In this document: in pieces, positions 8,555 through 17,449 of the stretch
Layout of the letters: each line of letters begins with the position of its first letter
Numbering within the stretch: position 1 is the first letter of the stretch
Assembly: GCA_016787665.1 (NCBI GenBank)
Contig: JAEUUC010000006.1
Coordinates: 1 to 64,000 of the forward strand
Length of the DNA: 64,000 nucleotides
Reading direction: 5' to 3'
DNA from: Cyclobacteriaceae bacterium
GTDB taxonomy: Bacteria; Bacteroidota; Bacteroidia; Cytophagales; Cyclobacteriaceae
Notes under the pieces: generated by a model
The model's input: the letters and a program-made list of their open reading frames with translations, nothing else
Told to the model about the DNA's origin: nothing
Database searches by the model: none
Position numbers and translations under genes: made by a program

Positions 8555-9796
8555 ATGGCAGAAGTTACCTGTTCTTTTTGCGGGCGAAATAAGAAAGATG
8601 TTGATCTGATGATTTCAGGCATTCACGCACACATTTGCGATAAGTGTGTGACGCAGGCAAGCCAGATTTTGCAGGAAGAGAAAAAGAACAAGACCGAAGC
8701 GGGTAATCTTCCCAATTTCAAACTGATCAAACCCCGCGAAATCAAGAAATTCCTGGACGAATATGTCATCGGGCAGGATGAAGCCAAAAAAATTCTTTCA
8801 GTTGCTGTATACAACCACTACAAACGGCTGATGCAGCGAAAAACGACCGAGGCCCAGGAAGTACAAATCGAAAAGTCAAACATCATCATGGTGGGCGAAA
8901 CCGGAACGGGCAAGACGTACCTGGCGCGCACCATGGCCCGCATCCTGCAAGTGCCGTTTTGTATTGCTGATGCCACGGTTTTGACCGAGGCGGGTTATGT
9001 TGGTGAAGATGTGGAGAGCATCCTCACCCGGTTGCTACAGGCAGCTGACTATAATGTGGAGGCGGCCGAGCGCGGTATCGTGTATATTGATGAGATTGAT
9101 AAGATTGCCCGAAAATCGGACAACCCCAGTATTACACGCGATGTGAGTGGTGAAGGTGTGCAGCAGGCCCTGTTGAAACTGCTGGAAGGCACTCAGGTTA
9201 ACGTTCCCCCGCAGGGTGGTCGCAAGCACCCGGATCAAAAAATGATCACCGTCAACACCGAGAACATCCTTTTCATTTGTGGCGGGGCGTTTGAGGGAAT
9301 TTCTCGCTTCATTTCGCGAAGGCTAAACACCCGGCCACTGGGTTTTGCAGCTACTGCTGAAAGTCTTCATCCGGAAGATGTAGATAAAGACAATTTGCTG
9401 CAGTTTGTGACTTCTCAGGACCTCAAGAGTTTCGGTCTGATTCCTGAACTTATTGGCCGCCTGCCCGTGGTGTCATACTTGAATCCGTTAGACAATCAGG
9501 CCCTTCGGAAAATTCTCACCGAACCTAAGAATGCACTCACCAAACAGTACAAAAAGTTGTTTGAAATGGAAGGCATAGAACTGGAATTTAAGGAAGGGGC
9601 TTTGGATTTCATTGTTGAGAAAGCGATGGAGTTTAAATTGGGTGCGCGGGGCTTGCGTTCCATTTGTGAAGCCATCATCAACGATGCCATGTTTGAATTG
9701 CCGTCCGAAAAAGGGGCCGAACGTCTTACCATCAACCGCGCGTACGCGGAAGACAAGTTCAGCAAATCGCATTACAGCAAATTAAAGGTGGCCTGA
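8555..9796 (+). CDS. clpX: Clp protease ATP-binding subunit ClpX
   Basis: A 413-aa AAA+ unfoldase that recognises, unfolds and feeds substrates into ClpP. The N-terminal zinc-binding domain has Cys6, Cys9, Cys28 and Cys31. Walker A is GETGTGKT at 114-121, and the substrate-gripping pore loop GYVG is at 147-150. The Walker B-type stretch [12 protein letters not shown] and the C-terminal small domain with KLGARGLRS are present. It has its own promoter-like element. Its last 15 bases overlap the 3' end of convergent lpxB. Confidence 0.98.
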   Translation: MAEVTCSFCGRNKKDVDLMISGIHAHICDKCVTQASQILQEEKKNKTEAGNLPNFKLIKPREIKKFLDEYVIGQDEAKKILSVAVYNHYKRLMQRKTTEAQEVQIEKSNIIMVGETGTGKTYLARTMARILQVPFCIADATVLTEAGYVGEDVESILTRLLQAADYNVEAAERGIVYIDEIDKIARKSDNPSITRDVSGEGVQQALLKLLEGTQVNVPPQGGRKHPDQKMITVNTENILFICGGAFEGISRFISRRLNTRPLGFAATAESLHPEDVDKDNLLQFVTSQDLKSFGLIPELIGRLPVVSYLNPLDNQALRKILTEPKNALTKQYKKLFEMEGIELEFKEGALDFIVEKAMEFKLGARGLRSICEAIINDAMFELPSEKGAERLTINRAYAEDKFSKSHYSKLKVA

Positions 9797-10900
9797 TTTC
9801 AGGTAATGGGTCATCAGGCGGGCGGCATTGTCTGAAGCTGATCCGACATCGAGCGTATTGTAAATTTCCCGGTACCCCGATTTTACCCCATGGCGATACT
9901 GACTGTCCGTCAGCAGGCGTTTTACTTCTGCCGACACCACTTCTTCCACAGCCAGATCCTGAATCAATTCACGCACCACTTCGCGGCCGGCAATCAAGTT
10001 GACGAGCGAAATAAATTTTACTTTAACCACCTGCCGGGCCAGAAAGTATTCCAGGGCGCCCGTGCGAAATACGACCGCCTGAGGCACCTGAAAAAGAGCT
10101 GTCTCCAGGGTAGCGGTACCAGATGTTACGACAGCCGCATCCGCGTTTTGCAGAAGATCATAAGTTCGGTCTTTCAAAAAAATAACGCCTGACTGCCGCA
10201 ACGGGGCGTAAAGGGCATCATCCAGAGAGGATACGGCCGCCACTACAAATTGCCACTGAGGATTGGCTCGTATGAGATCAGCCATCAACGGCACGATGCC
10301 GCGCAGCTCCGTCTTTCGGCTCCCGGGTAGCAATGCCACCACCGGCCGTGCTCCATCCAGTGCCAGCTCATTACGAAAGTTTGGTGCAGGTTGCGCAGCT
10401 TTGACCGCATCCAGTACAGGATTGCCCACGTAGTCCACCTCCATTCCGAATTTCTTGTAGAAATCCTTCTCAAAGGGCAGAATAACAAACATTCGGGTTA
10501 CGTTCTTCTTTAAATCACGCGCCCGCGATTGGTACCATGCCCATACTTTGGGAGGAATGTAGTAATGCACGGGAATTCCTTCTTCCCTTCCAAACTTGGC
10601 GACCCTGCGGTTAAATCCTCCATAGTCAATGCAGACGATTACATCGGGCTTGAAACGCCTGATATCGTCTTTACACACGGCCAGGTTCTTAAATATTTTA
10701 CGAAGTTCGGTGACCAGCGCAGCAAGTCCCATAAACTCCAGGTCGCGGTAATGTCGGGTAAGCACCATGCCTGCCTGTTGCATGTCATCACCACCAAAAC
10801 CCTGAAAAACGGCCTCCGGATCATAGCGTTGAATCGAACGAATCAGGTTTCCACCATGGAGATCACCGGATCGTTCGCCTGCGATGACATAATATTTCAT
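9782..10900 (-). CDS. lpxB: Lipid-A-disaccharide synthase
   Basis: A 372-aa peripheral membrane glycosyltransferase (GT19) that joins UDP-2,3-diacylglucosamine and lipid X to form the lipid A disaccharide. The N-terminal GERSGDLHG motif (about residues 8-16), [18 protein letters not shown] and the donor-site PGSRKTELR are all family signatures. The gene overlaps upstream queD by 4 bases and convergent clpX by 15 bases. The lipid A pathway is also represented by lpxH near 43 kb. Confidence 0.96.
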   Translation of the reverse strand: MKYYVIAGERSGDLHGGNLIRSIQRYDPEAVFQGFGGDDMQQAGMVLTRHYRDLEFMGLAALVTELRKIFKNLAVCKDDIRRFKPDVIVCIDYGGFNRRVAKFGREEGIPVHYYIPPKVWAWYQSRARDLKKNVTRMFVILPFEKDFYKKFGMEVDYVGNPVLDAVKAAQPAPNFRNELALDGARPVVALLPGSRKTELRGIVPLMADLIRANPQWQFVVAAVSSLDDALYAPLRQSGVIFLKDRTYDLLQNADAAVVTSGTATLETALFQVPQAVVFRTGALEYFLARQVVKVKFISLVNLIAGREVVRELIQDLAVEEVVSAEVKRLLTDSQYRHGVKSGYREIYNTLDVGSASDNAARLMTHYLKSGHL

Positions 10901-11328
10901 GAAGTTTGCCCTTCCCCGAAGTAGTCCACGAAGTTTCGTGGAGTTTCGTACAGCCGGAGTTGGTGTAGGCGGCCATACCGGCTAATAGCCGCAATGCGTG
11001 GTTCCAGTATTTTCCAGATTTCGATGATCAGGTTCTCACAACTGGCGAGTTTGCCTGTCATAAAGGGCACATCAAGGTTGAGATTCTTGTGGTCAAGTTG
11101 ATCGGTAATCTCGGTCCGGATCAACAGACTGAGTTTTTTCAGGTCGATTACAAATCCGGTGTCAGGGTCTGGCTTGCCCTTCACCGTCACAATCAGCTCA
11201 AAATTATGACCGTGCCAGTTCTCATTTGCACAAGGGCCGAAAACCTGTTCATTTTTCTCTTTTGACCAGGCCGGATTATACAATTTATGCGCTGCGTTGA
11301 AATGCTCCTTTCGACTTACCAGTACCAT
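10897..11328 (-). CDS. queD: 6-carboxy-tetrahydropterin synthase/6-pyruvoyl-tetrahydropterin synthase family
   Basis: A 143-aa T-fold enzyme, most likely QueD of queuosine/7-deazaguanine synthesis, making 6-carboxytetrahydropterin from dihydroneopterin triphosphate. Zinc ligands are His14 (FNAAH) and His39/His41 (WHGHNF); Cys33 in GPCANEN is the catalytic cysteine position, and LDHKNLN is conserved. A GTG nine bases upstream (11337) also opens the frame, but it falls on the last base of the predicted -7 element, so ATG 11328 is the better start and the message may be almost leaderless. queE, the next enzyme, is near 21 kb. A pterin-pathway PTPS role cannot be excluded. Confidence 0.88.
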   Translation of the reverse strand: MVLVSRKEHFNAAHKLYNPAWSKEKNEQVFGPCANENWHGHNFELIVTVKGKPDPDTGFVIDLKKLSLLIRTEITDQLDHKNLNLDVPFMTGKLASCENLIIEIWKILEPRIAAISRYGRLHQLRLYETPRNFVDYFGEGQTS

Positions 11329-11336
11329 ATCAGCCA

Positions 11337-11366
11337 CAAATATAGTGACGGTTTACCCTGCCCAAA
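11337..11366 (-). promoter_or_regulatory. Promoter of queD-lpxB
   Basis: On the minus strand TTTG (11366-11363) is followed after 18 bases by TATATTTG (11344-11337), a good match to the Bacteroidota -33/-7 pair. The predicted start site is within a few bases of the ATG at 11328, which argues against the GTG start at 11337. Confidence 0.65.
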
Positions 11367-11405
11367 AGGCGTGATTTTGAATAACTTGCACGAAAATTCA
11401 GCCCC

Positions 11406-12356
11406 ATGATTGTAGTTACCGGAGCAGCAGGTTTCATCGGCAGTTATCTGATTGGCCACCTCAACCGCGAAAGTTTTAACGCAATTGTTGCTGTTGACAA
11501 ATTTGACAATCCTGAAAAGAACAAAAACCTGGAGGGGCTACGCATTCAGCACAAGGTTGACCGCGATGCATTTCTCACCTGGCTGGATACGCACCACGAA
11601 CATGTCGAGTTTGTTTTTCATCTGGGTGCCCGTACGGATACCACCGAATTTGATCTTAACCTGCTCCATCGCTTGAACACATTTTACTCTCAGGATGTGT
11701 GGAAAAAATGCGTGGAATATCAACTTCCGCTCGTTTATGCCTCATCCGCTGCGACCTACGGATTGGGCGAGCTGGGTTACGATGACGATGAGCAATTGAT
11801 TCCCCAATTGAAACCGCTCAATCCCTATGGCCTGAGCAAACAGGAATTTGACGTTTGGGCACTCGCGCAGCCAACTAAGCCCTTTTTCTGGGCTGGACTG
11901 AAATTCTTCAACGTGTACGGTCCAAATGAGTACCACAAAGGTCGAATGGCATCGGTTGTTTGGCACGCTTATAACCAAATCAAGAAGACGGGTGGAATGA
12001 AACTCTTCCGATCGCACAACCCTCAGTACCGCGATGGCGAACAGATGAGAGATTTCATTTATGTAAAAGATGTGGCACAGGTGTGCTCATTTTTAATGCA
12101 CCATCGAAAGGATTCCGGCATCTACAATTTGGGCAGCGGCAAAGCGCGTACCTTCCTGGATCTGACGCGAGCCGTCTTTCACGCGATGGGTAAGCCGGAG
12201 AAAATTGAATTTGTTGATACCCCAGCCGACATCCGTGATAAGTATCAATATTTTACGGAAGCGAAGATGGAGAAATTGCAGAGGATTGGCTATCGCGCCT
12301 CATTTACACCGCTTGAGGCTGCAATCAGAGACTATCTTGGAAAACTGGAAAAGTAA
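11406..12356 (+). CDS. hldD: ADP-L-glycero-D-manno-heptose 6-epimerase-like SDR
   Basis: A 316-aa extended short-chain dehydrogenase/reductase of the HldD (RfaD) type, which epimerises ADP-heptose for the lipopolysaccharide inner core. The Rossmann motif TGAAGFIG is at residues 5-12. The active-site YxxxK is in NPYGLSKQEFD, and FFNVYGPNEYHKGRMASV is the family's substrate-binding stretch. VAVDKFDNPEKNKNL near residue 30 matches the usual NAD-binding loop of HldD. It is divergent from queD with a 68-base gap. An incomplete -7-like box (TAACTTG) lies just upstream. Confidence 0.88.
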   Translation: MIVVTGAAGFIGSYLIGHLNRESFNAIVAVDKFDNPEKNKNLEGLRIQHKVDRDAFLTWLDTHHEHVEFVFHLGARTDTTEFDLNLLHRLNTFYSQDVWKKCVEYQLPLVYASSAATYGLGELGYDDDEQLIPQLKPLNPYGLSKQEFDVWALAQPTKPFFWAGLKFFNVYGPNEYHKGRMASVVWHAYNQIKKTGGMKLFRSHNPQYRDGEQMRDFIYVKDVAQVCSFLMHHRKDSGIYNLGSGKARTFLDLTRAVFHAMGKPEKIEFVDTPADIRDKYQYFTEAKMEKLQRIGYRASFTPLEAAIRDYLGKLEK

Positions 12357-12425
12357 CATCACGAAGGGGGCTCCTACCCTACAAATTCTTTCTGTCGTTC
12401 AACAACCGAACGTATTTAGAATTGC

Positions 12426-12457
12426 AAAAAAAAGAGAGGCGCTTTGTTGCGCCTCTC
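12426..12457 (-). terminator. Intrinsic terminator of first SusC/SusD operon
   Basis: A perfect 9-bp stem GAGAGGCGC / GCGCCTCTC (12434-12442 with 12449-12457) with a 6-base loop is followed on the minus strand by eight T (opposite the A run 12426-12433). It lies 19 bases past the SusD-like stop. Confidence 0.9.
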
Positions 12458-12476
12458 CAATAAATTCAGGTAAGAA

Positions 12477-14099
12477 TCATTCTTGTCCAGTCGTACGGGT
12501 ATCCCAAAATACCCTAACACTCATATTTGCCTTTTGCTTCAACTTGGGATTCGCGTCAACTTCTTGTTGTGGATACAACAATGACCGGGGAACCTTGTTG
12601 TTATTGCCGGGATTAAGTGCACCCGGAAGCAATTGCAAAAGAGGGTATCCGGTACGTCTCCAATCACACCATGCTTCCCCAGTAACTGTCAAATTAGCCA
12701 CGTACTTCTCTTCAATGATCTGACGCAACTGCTCTTCAGTGGTTCCTGACAAGGTACCATTCGTTATAGAATTGCCGTCTGGATCAGCGGCCAAATAGGC
12801 CGTCACGTCTGCTTCGACCAACGGTCGGGCAGGATGGGACGCATCAAGAATGGACGCCCTGATGCCGTCCTGAAACCAAGCCTGTACACTGGCCTTGGGA
12901 GCAACCGGAGCACCGTATCGAAGTGCCAATTCAGCACGGATAAAATTGTACTCGGAAAAGGTAAGAATGTTAACTGGGGCACCCCCATCATAAGAAAGAC
13001 TGGTGGCACCAAGGACGGTCAAATTCGGCCCTGCGGGAATTGCAGCTGCACCGGTAGTCACCGCCCCTCTTACAAAACGATGTAACCGGGAGAGTGTGTT
13101 CACGATATTGCCGCCACCTGTTCCGGGCTGCAGTCCCACATATCCGGTGGTTCCTGTTGGAGGGGTATTGTAAGCTGCAACACTGAATGGATGGGGCGTG
13201 AAATAATTCACCCTCCTGGGGTCTGCTTTCGCATTCATCAAATTAATCATGGTAGAACTCGTACAGATATCGTCCTGCCGCGAAAGAATAAACTGATGGA
13301 TTGGATTTTGCCTACCACTCAAACTAGCAACAAATGGATGCTGAAAATCATCTGCATTAGACTCCATGAATTCACTTGTCGGTGTGGCCGTAATAAAACT
13401 TGAAATTGCGGCTGTGTTAAATCCAGGAGTATTAGCCAGCTTCAGATACATTCTTAACTTCAACACGTTTGCTGTTTTGATCCAACGAGACGCATTTCCA
13501 CCAAATATGTAATCGTCAGCTGCAGGAGCGCTTAATGCTGACGGTGCTTTCAGATCAACAATAGCCTGATCAAGAAGCGTAATCAGCTGAGGATAAACCG
13601 CAGCGTCATCATCAATAGCCGGAACCACATTTGACACACCTTGCAGAGCCTCACTATAGGGAACGTCACCCCAAAAATCGACAAGGACACTGTACGTGAA
13701 AGCTTTAAGCACTTTTGCGATTCCGAAATACCGCGGGTGTGTCGTGGCCGGATCAAGTTTCAGGATCTCCTCCAGATCAGTCAAAACTCCGCCATACAAA
13801 TTGGTCCGCCACACTCCATTAAGCTCGGTATCTGCCAATACATACAAGCTATAGTTTTCGGTTTGGCGACCCGCCTGTGCCGTAATCTGTTGTGACCAGA
13901 TTGCACTGTATCGGTATAAGTCAGAGCCACCCATGTGGAAGCCAAATGACCCCATAGCTGAGGGTAACATCTGAGTAACCGGAACGCTCGGGAGCGCATT
14001 TGGGCTGATATTGTCATCCAGCCAACTGTCGCAGGAAGATGCCACCAGCAGAATCATTGCTGCCAAGAGAGCCTTCAATTTCATATGATATCTATTCAT
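12477..14099 (-). CDS. SusD/RagB-like outer-membrane lipoprotein
   Basis: A 540-aa surface lipoprotein that forms the lid over a SusC-type TonB-dependent channel and helps bind its substrate. The signal peptide ends in a lipobox, VASSC, with the lipidated Cys at about residue 23. DSWLDDNISPNALPSVPVTQMLPSA right after it is typical of the SusD-like_2 group. The helical TPR-like core and the C-terminal end rich in NPxxNNNKVPRSL also fit. A second start (MKLKALL, 14084) is five codons inside and equally plausible. It lies 19 bases after its SusC partner. No glycosidase is adjacent, so the ligand (glycan, peptide or other) is unknown. Confidence 0.92.
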   Translation of the reverse strand: MNRYHMKLKALLAAMILLVASSCDSWLDDNISPNALPSVPVTQMLPSAMGSFGFHMGGSDLYRYSAIWSQQITAQAGRQTENYSLYVLADTELNGVWRTNLYGGVLTDLEEILKLDPATTHPRYFGIAKVLKAFTYSVLVDFWGDVPYSEALQGVSNVVPAIDDDAAVYPQLITLLDQAIVDLKAPSALSAPAADDYIFGGNASRWIKTANVLKLRMYLKLANTPGFNTAAISSFITATPTSEFMESNADDFQHPFVASLSGRQNPIHQFILSRQDDICTSSTMINLMNAKADPRRVNYFTPHPFSVAAYNTPPTGTTGYVGLQPGTGGGNIVNTLSRLHRFVRGAVTTGAAAIPAGPNLTVLGATSLSYDGGAPVNILTFSEYNFIRAELALRYGAPVAPKASVQAWFQDGIRASILDASHPARPLVEADVTAYLAADPDGNSITNGTLSGTTEEQLRQIIEEKYVANLTVTGEAWCDWRRTGYPLLQLLPGALNPGNNNKVPRSLLYPQQEVDANPKLKQKANMSVRVFWDTRTTGQE

Positions 14100-14118
14100 A
14101 ACTCGTTTTATTAAATAG

Positions 14119-17100
14119 TTAGAAGGTTAGCCTTAAAACCGCTCCATAAGAACGCGCATTAGGCATAGTATTAAATTCAAGACCTTGTGAGTTTGTGGCA
14201 CCCGTCAGGTTGGTCTCTGGATCAATGTGCGGTACATCCGTCTTCAGCCACAGATTCCGGCCATTGACTCCAATCTCAACCTTGCCAAAAGGGGTCTTAC
14301 TTAGCAAAGACTTCGGCAAAGCGTAATTTAAGCTCAACTCACGCAGCCTTACCCAGCTTGCGTCAAACACTCCCTCCCCAGGACTCTGGAAGGGGAACAT
14401 AGTCTGGAAATACTGCTGGGCCGTCACTGCAATGTTGTTAGGTGTGCCATCGGCAAAAACCCCCGGAACAACATAATTTCTTAGAGGAAGCCCATTGCTG
14501 TCAAAACGGGGTAACTCGGCTGTTTCAGCAGCTGTACCTGTTCTGCGAACGTCATTTACTACCCGCGACAAGACGTCTCCACCCTGGCGGATATCGATCA
14601 AGAATGAAAAGGAAATTCCTTTATAGGCAAGCGTATTGGTGATACCTCCGGTCCAGCGGGGATTGGGATTTCCACGAAGAATGGCCGGGCCATTAGACGG
14701 CAACCCGGTGGTCGAATTTACCAGAATCCGGCCCTGTGCATCCCGCGTTAACGAGTTGGCATAAATCACACCATACTCCTTACCTGCCTCAATACGAGTT
14801 TGCGCAGTTGTGAAGCCACCAATCGCGATGTTTTGGACACCATCCGCCAGCGAAACTACGTTGTTGCGTATCCGAGCCCAGTTAATATCAATATTCCAAC
14901 TGAACGCATTATTCTTAATGATTGCCGCACCCAAGGTGAGTTCAATACCGTTCGTCTCCAGTACCCCGGCATTCTTCGTCTGGCTGGTGAAGCCTGAAGC
15001 CGCAGCAATTGGCACACTGAGAATGATGTCCGTGGATCGCGTATTGAAATACGTCAAGTCCATACGAATTCGATCATTCAAGAACCCAGCTTCGAGGCCA
15101 ACCTCATAACTCCGGGTAAATTCAGGACCAAGATTGGGATTGCCAGCCGCATCGCCCAGTGTGCGACCCAACTGCCCCAAGAATGGATAAATGATTTGAG
15201 GTCCAAAACCGTCTGCAGGGTTGGCTTGGAACCAATAGGTGTCGGTAGCATAAATGGGTGCCTCGCGTCCCACTTTAGCCCAGTTCGCTTTCACTTTAGC
15301 AAAGCTTACGGCCTTGCCCTTCAAGCCCGATATCGCCTCGGTTAAAATCACACTTGACGTGATGGACGGGTAAAAATAAGAGTTGTTACCCTTTTTGAAA
15401 GACGATGACCAATCATTTCGGCCTGTCAAACCCAGATATAGGAAGCCCTTATAGTTAACCTGGATATCGGCAAACACCCCGACCAAGTTTCTTCGGAAAC
15501 TAGCGGATGTGTTCGGAACAAAATTGTTCGCGTCCGTGATTCTGCGCACCCCCCTTGTGTTGAGGGTATTCCCCACAAATCCGTAGTCCTGACCTACGCG
15601 AAGATTGAGTTCGTTACCGACCAGTGCCGTGATTGTAAAATCATTGATTTGCTTTTTCAAATTCAATGTCAGGTACGAGGACGTCTCCTGATTGAAAATA
15701 TTCCTTTCGCCTACGGCCCCAACACCCTGTACGGCATGGTTCGCCTGGCCGCGGGCACCGATGGCATCATAGGTGTCAATCCGTTGGGTGAAGAAATCCG
15801 TACCAATCCGGTAGTTCAACGAGACGAGATCATTGAAATCGTAACCCAGACTCAACGTTCCGATGAAACGATTAATCTCATCGTTATACAAATTGTTTCG
15901 CAGCGTCCAATACGGATGATCGGTATTGTTGTTGAAAAACACCTGCGATCCATCCGGGCGCTGATAAGGTGAGTTCTTCAAATCATAGTCACGTGGCAAA
16001 AACCAACCGCGAAACAATGGATTCGATAACTGGTTTCCAATTTGACTGCGCTCGGAAGCATTATTGATATAGTTAGCGGTAACTCCGGCTGTAAATTTTT
16101 CGGTAAGCTGAGTATTGCCATTGAAACGAAATGAGTTACGTTCAAGGAAGTTACCCTCCAAAAACCCCTTATCCCTGAGGTTATTATATGACACGAAAAA
16201 GTTTGACTTCTCATTGCCACCAGAGAAGGCCAAATTGTGCTGCGTGTTCGAACCCTTTCTAAACATATCCTCAACGTTGTTCGGATAGGCCGTTAGCGGC
16301 ACTTGCGCAGGTAGCCCGAAGAGAGCCTGATCAGCAGCCGAGTACTCGCTCGGTACTAATTGTCCGCCAATTTCGGGGCCCCAGTTTGACTGATCAGCAT
16401 TTGGAACGTAAACCGGGGCTTGCGGTACGCCTGTGCTGGATAATGAAGTTCCACGGCCATATTGATTTTGGTAATCGGGGAAACGGTTTGGCTCAGAGAT
16501 TGCATAAGAACCGGTGTATTCAACCACGGTCCTCTTCCCTCCGGCTTGTGCCTTTCCTTTCTTTGTGGTAATCACAATGGCTCCGGCTGCTGCCCGAGAT
16601 CCATACAATACTGCCGCTGCAGGACCTTTAAGCACAGTCATTGTCTCGATATCGTCTTGGTTCAAATCAATTGCGCGGTTCGAGTTCGAAACACCTGTTT
16701 GCAATGCATTGCCGCCACCACCGTTATCAATCGGAATGCCATCAATCACAAAAAGAGGCTGATTGCTTCCGGTAAACGTAGTGAATCCCCGGATAAAGAT
16801 GGCCGAGGAAGAACCGGTCATACCATTTGATCCGGCCACACGCACGCCCGCAATCTTGCCACTGAGTGCATTCACCACGTTGGTTGTTCGGGCAACAGTT
16901 AACTCCTCGTTATCGATATCCTTAACAGAGAAGCCAAGTGTTTTCCGCTCCCTTTCGACACCAAGCGCGGTGACGACTACTTCGGTAAGTTGCGTCACAT
17001 CGGATGACATCACGACATCCACAACAGTTCTGGAACCAATTGATTCTTCAATCGTTTGGAATCCAATGAATGAAAAAACTAACACTCCGCCCGAACTCGG

Positions 17101-17298
17101 AACCGATAGGGAATAGGTCCCATCCGCGGACGTAGTCGTTCCGGTAGTGGTGCCCTTGAGCAACACATTCACCCCGGGGAGCGTGGACCCATCCTCCGAT
17201 GCGGTCACCTTCCCAGTAACAATGCGATCCTGGGACCAAGCATCAGCTGAATACCCCACGGAAAGCACTAACGCGATAAGCCGTAGAAACTTCGTCAT
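14119..17298 (-). CDS. SusC/RagA-family TonB-dependent outer-membrane receptor
   Basis: A 1059-aa TonB-dependent transporter. In order: signal peptide (about 1-22), a carboxypeptidase-regulatory-like domain (VTGKVTASEDGSTLPGVNV, about 27-105), a TonB-box-like LTEVVVTALG near 104, the plug domain with the SusC signature (GITTKKGK-like VITTKKGKAQ near 245), and a large beta-barrel ending in LRLTF. The family imports large nutrients with its SusD partner. First gene of a two-gene operon closed by a strong terminator. No TAnnTTTG box was found in its 151-base upstream region, so regulation is not visible. Confidence 0.95.
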   Translation of the reverse strand: MTKFLRLIALVLSVGYSADAWSQDRIVTGKVTASEDGSTLPGVNVLLKGTTTGTTTSADGTYSLSVPSSGGVLVFSFIGFQTIEESIGSRTVVDVVMSSDVTQLTEVVVTALGVERERKTLGFSVKDIDNEELTVARTTNVVNALSGKIAGVRVAGSNGMTGSSSAIFIRGFTTFTGSNQPLFVIDGIPIDNGGGGNALQTGVSNSNRAIDLNQDDIETMTVLKGPAAAVLYGSRAAAGAIVITTKKGKAQAGGKRTVVEYTGSYAISEPNRFPDYQNQYGRGTSLSSTGVPQAPVYVPNADQSNWGPEIGGQLVPSEYSAADQALFGLPAQVPLTAYPNNVEDMFRKGSNTQHNLAFSGGNEKSNFFVSYNNLRDKGFLEGNFLERNSFRFNGNTQLTEKFTAGVTANYINNASERSQIGNQLSNPLFRGWFLPRDYDLKNSPYQRPDGSQVFFNNNTDHPYWTLRNNLYNDEINRFIGTLSLGYDFNDLVSLNYRIGTDFFTQRIDTYDAIGARGQANHAVQGVGAVGERNIFNQETSSYLTLNLKKQINDFTITALVGNELNLRVGQDYGFVGNTLNTRGVRRITDANNFVPNTSASFRRNLVGVFADIQVNYKGFLYLGLTGRNDWSSSFKKGNNSYFYPSITSSVILTEAISGLKGKAVSFAKVKANWAKVGREAPIYATDTYWFQANPADGFGPQIIYPFLGQLGRTLGDAAGNPNLGPEFTRSYEVGLEAGFLNDRIRMDLTYFNTRSTDIILSVPIAAASGFTSQTKNAGVLETNGIELTLGAAIIKNNAFSWNIDINWARIRNNVVSLADGVQNIAIGGFTTAQTRIEAGKEYGVIYANSLTRDAQGRILVNSTTGLPSNGPAILRGNPNPRWTGGITNTLAYKGISFSFLIDIRQGGDVLSRVVNDVRRTGTAAETAELPRFDSNGLPLRNYVVPGVFADGTPNNIAVTAQQYFQTMFPFQSPGEGVFDASWVRLRELSLNYALPKSLLSKTPFGKVEIGVNGRNLWLKTDVPHIDPETNLTGATNSQGLEFNTMPNARSYGAVLRLTF

Positions 17299-17449
17299 AA
17301 TTTGAGTTTAGATTAAAATTAGGTTTAACTGGCTTGAAATTTACAAACAAAAAATTGACAAAATGATAATCCAATTATTAAAAATGCCGTTTTATGGCCC
17401 TTTTTGACCAAATAGGCAAATCGGTGTAATGGGTATGAATTGCTCCAAT

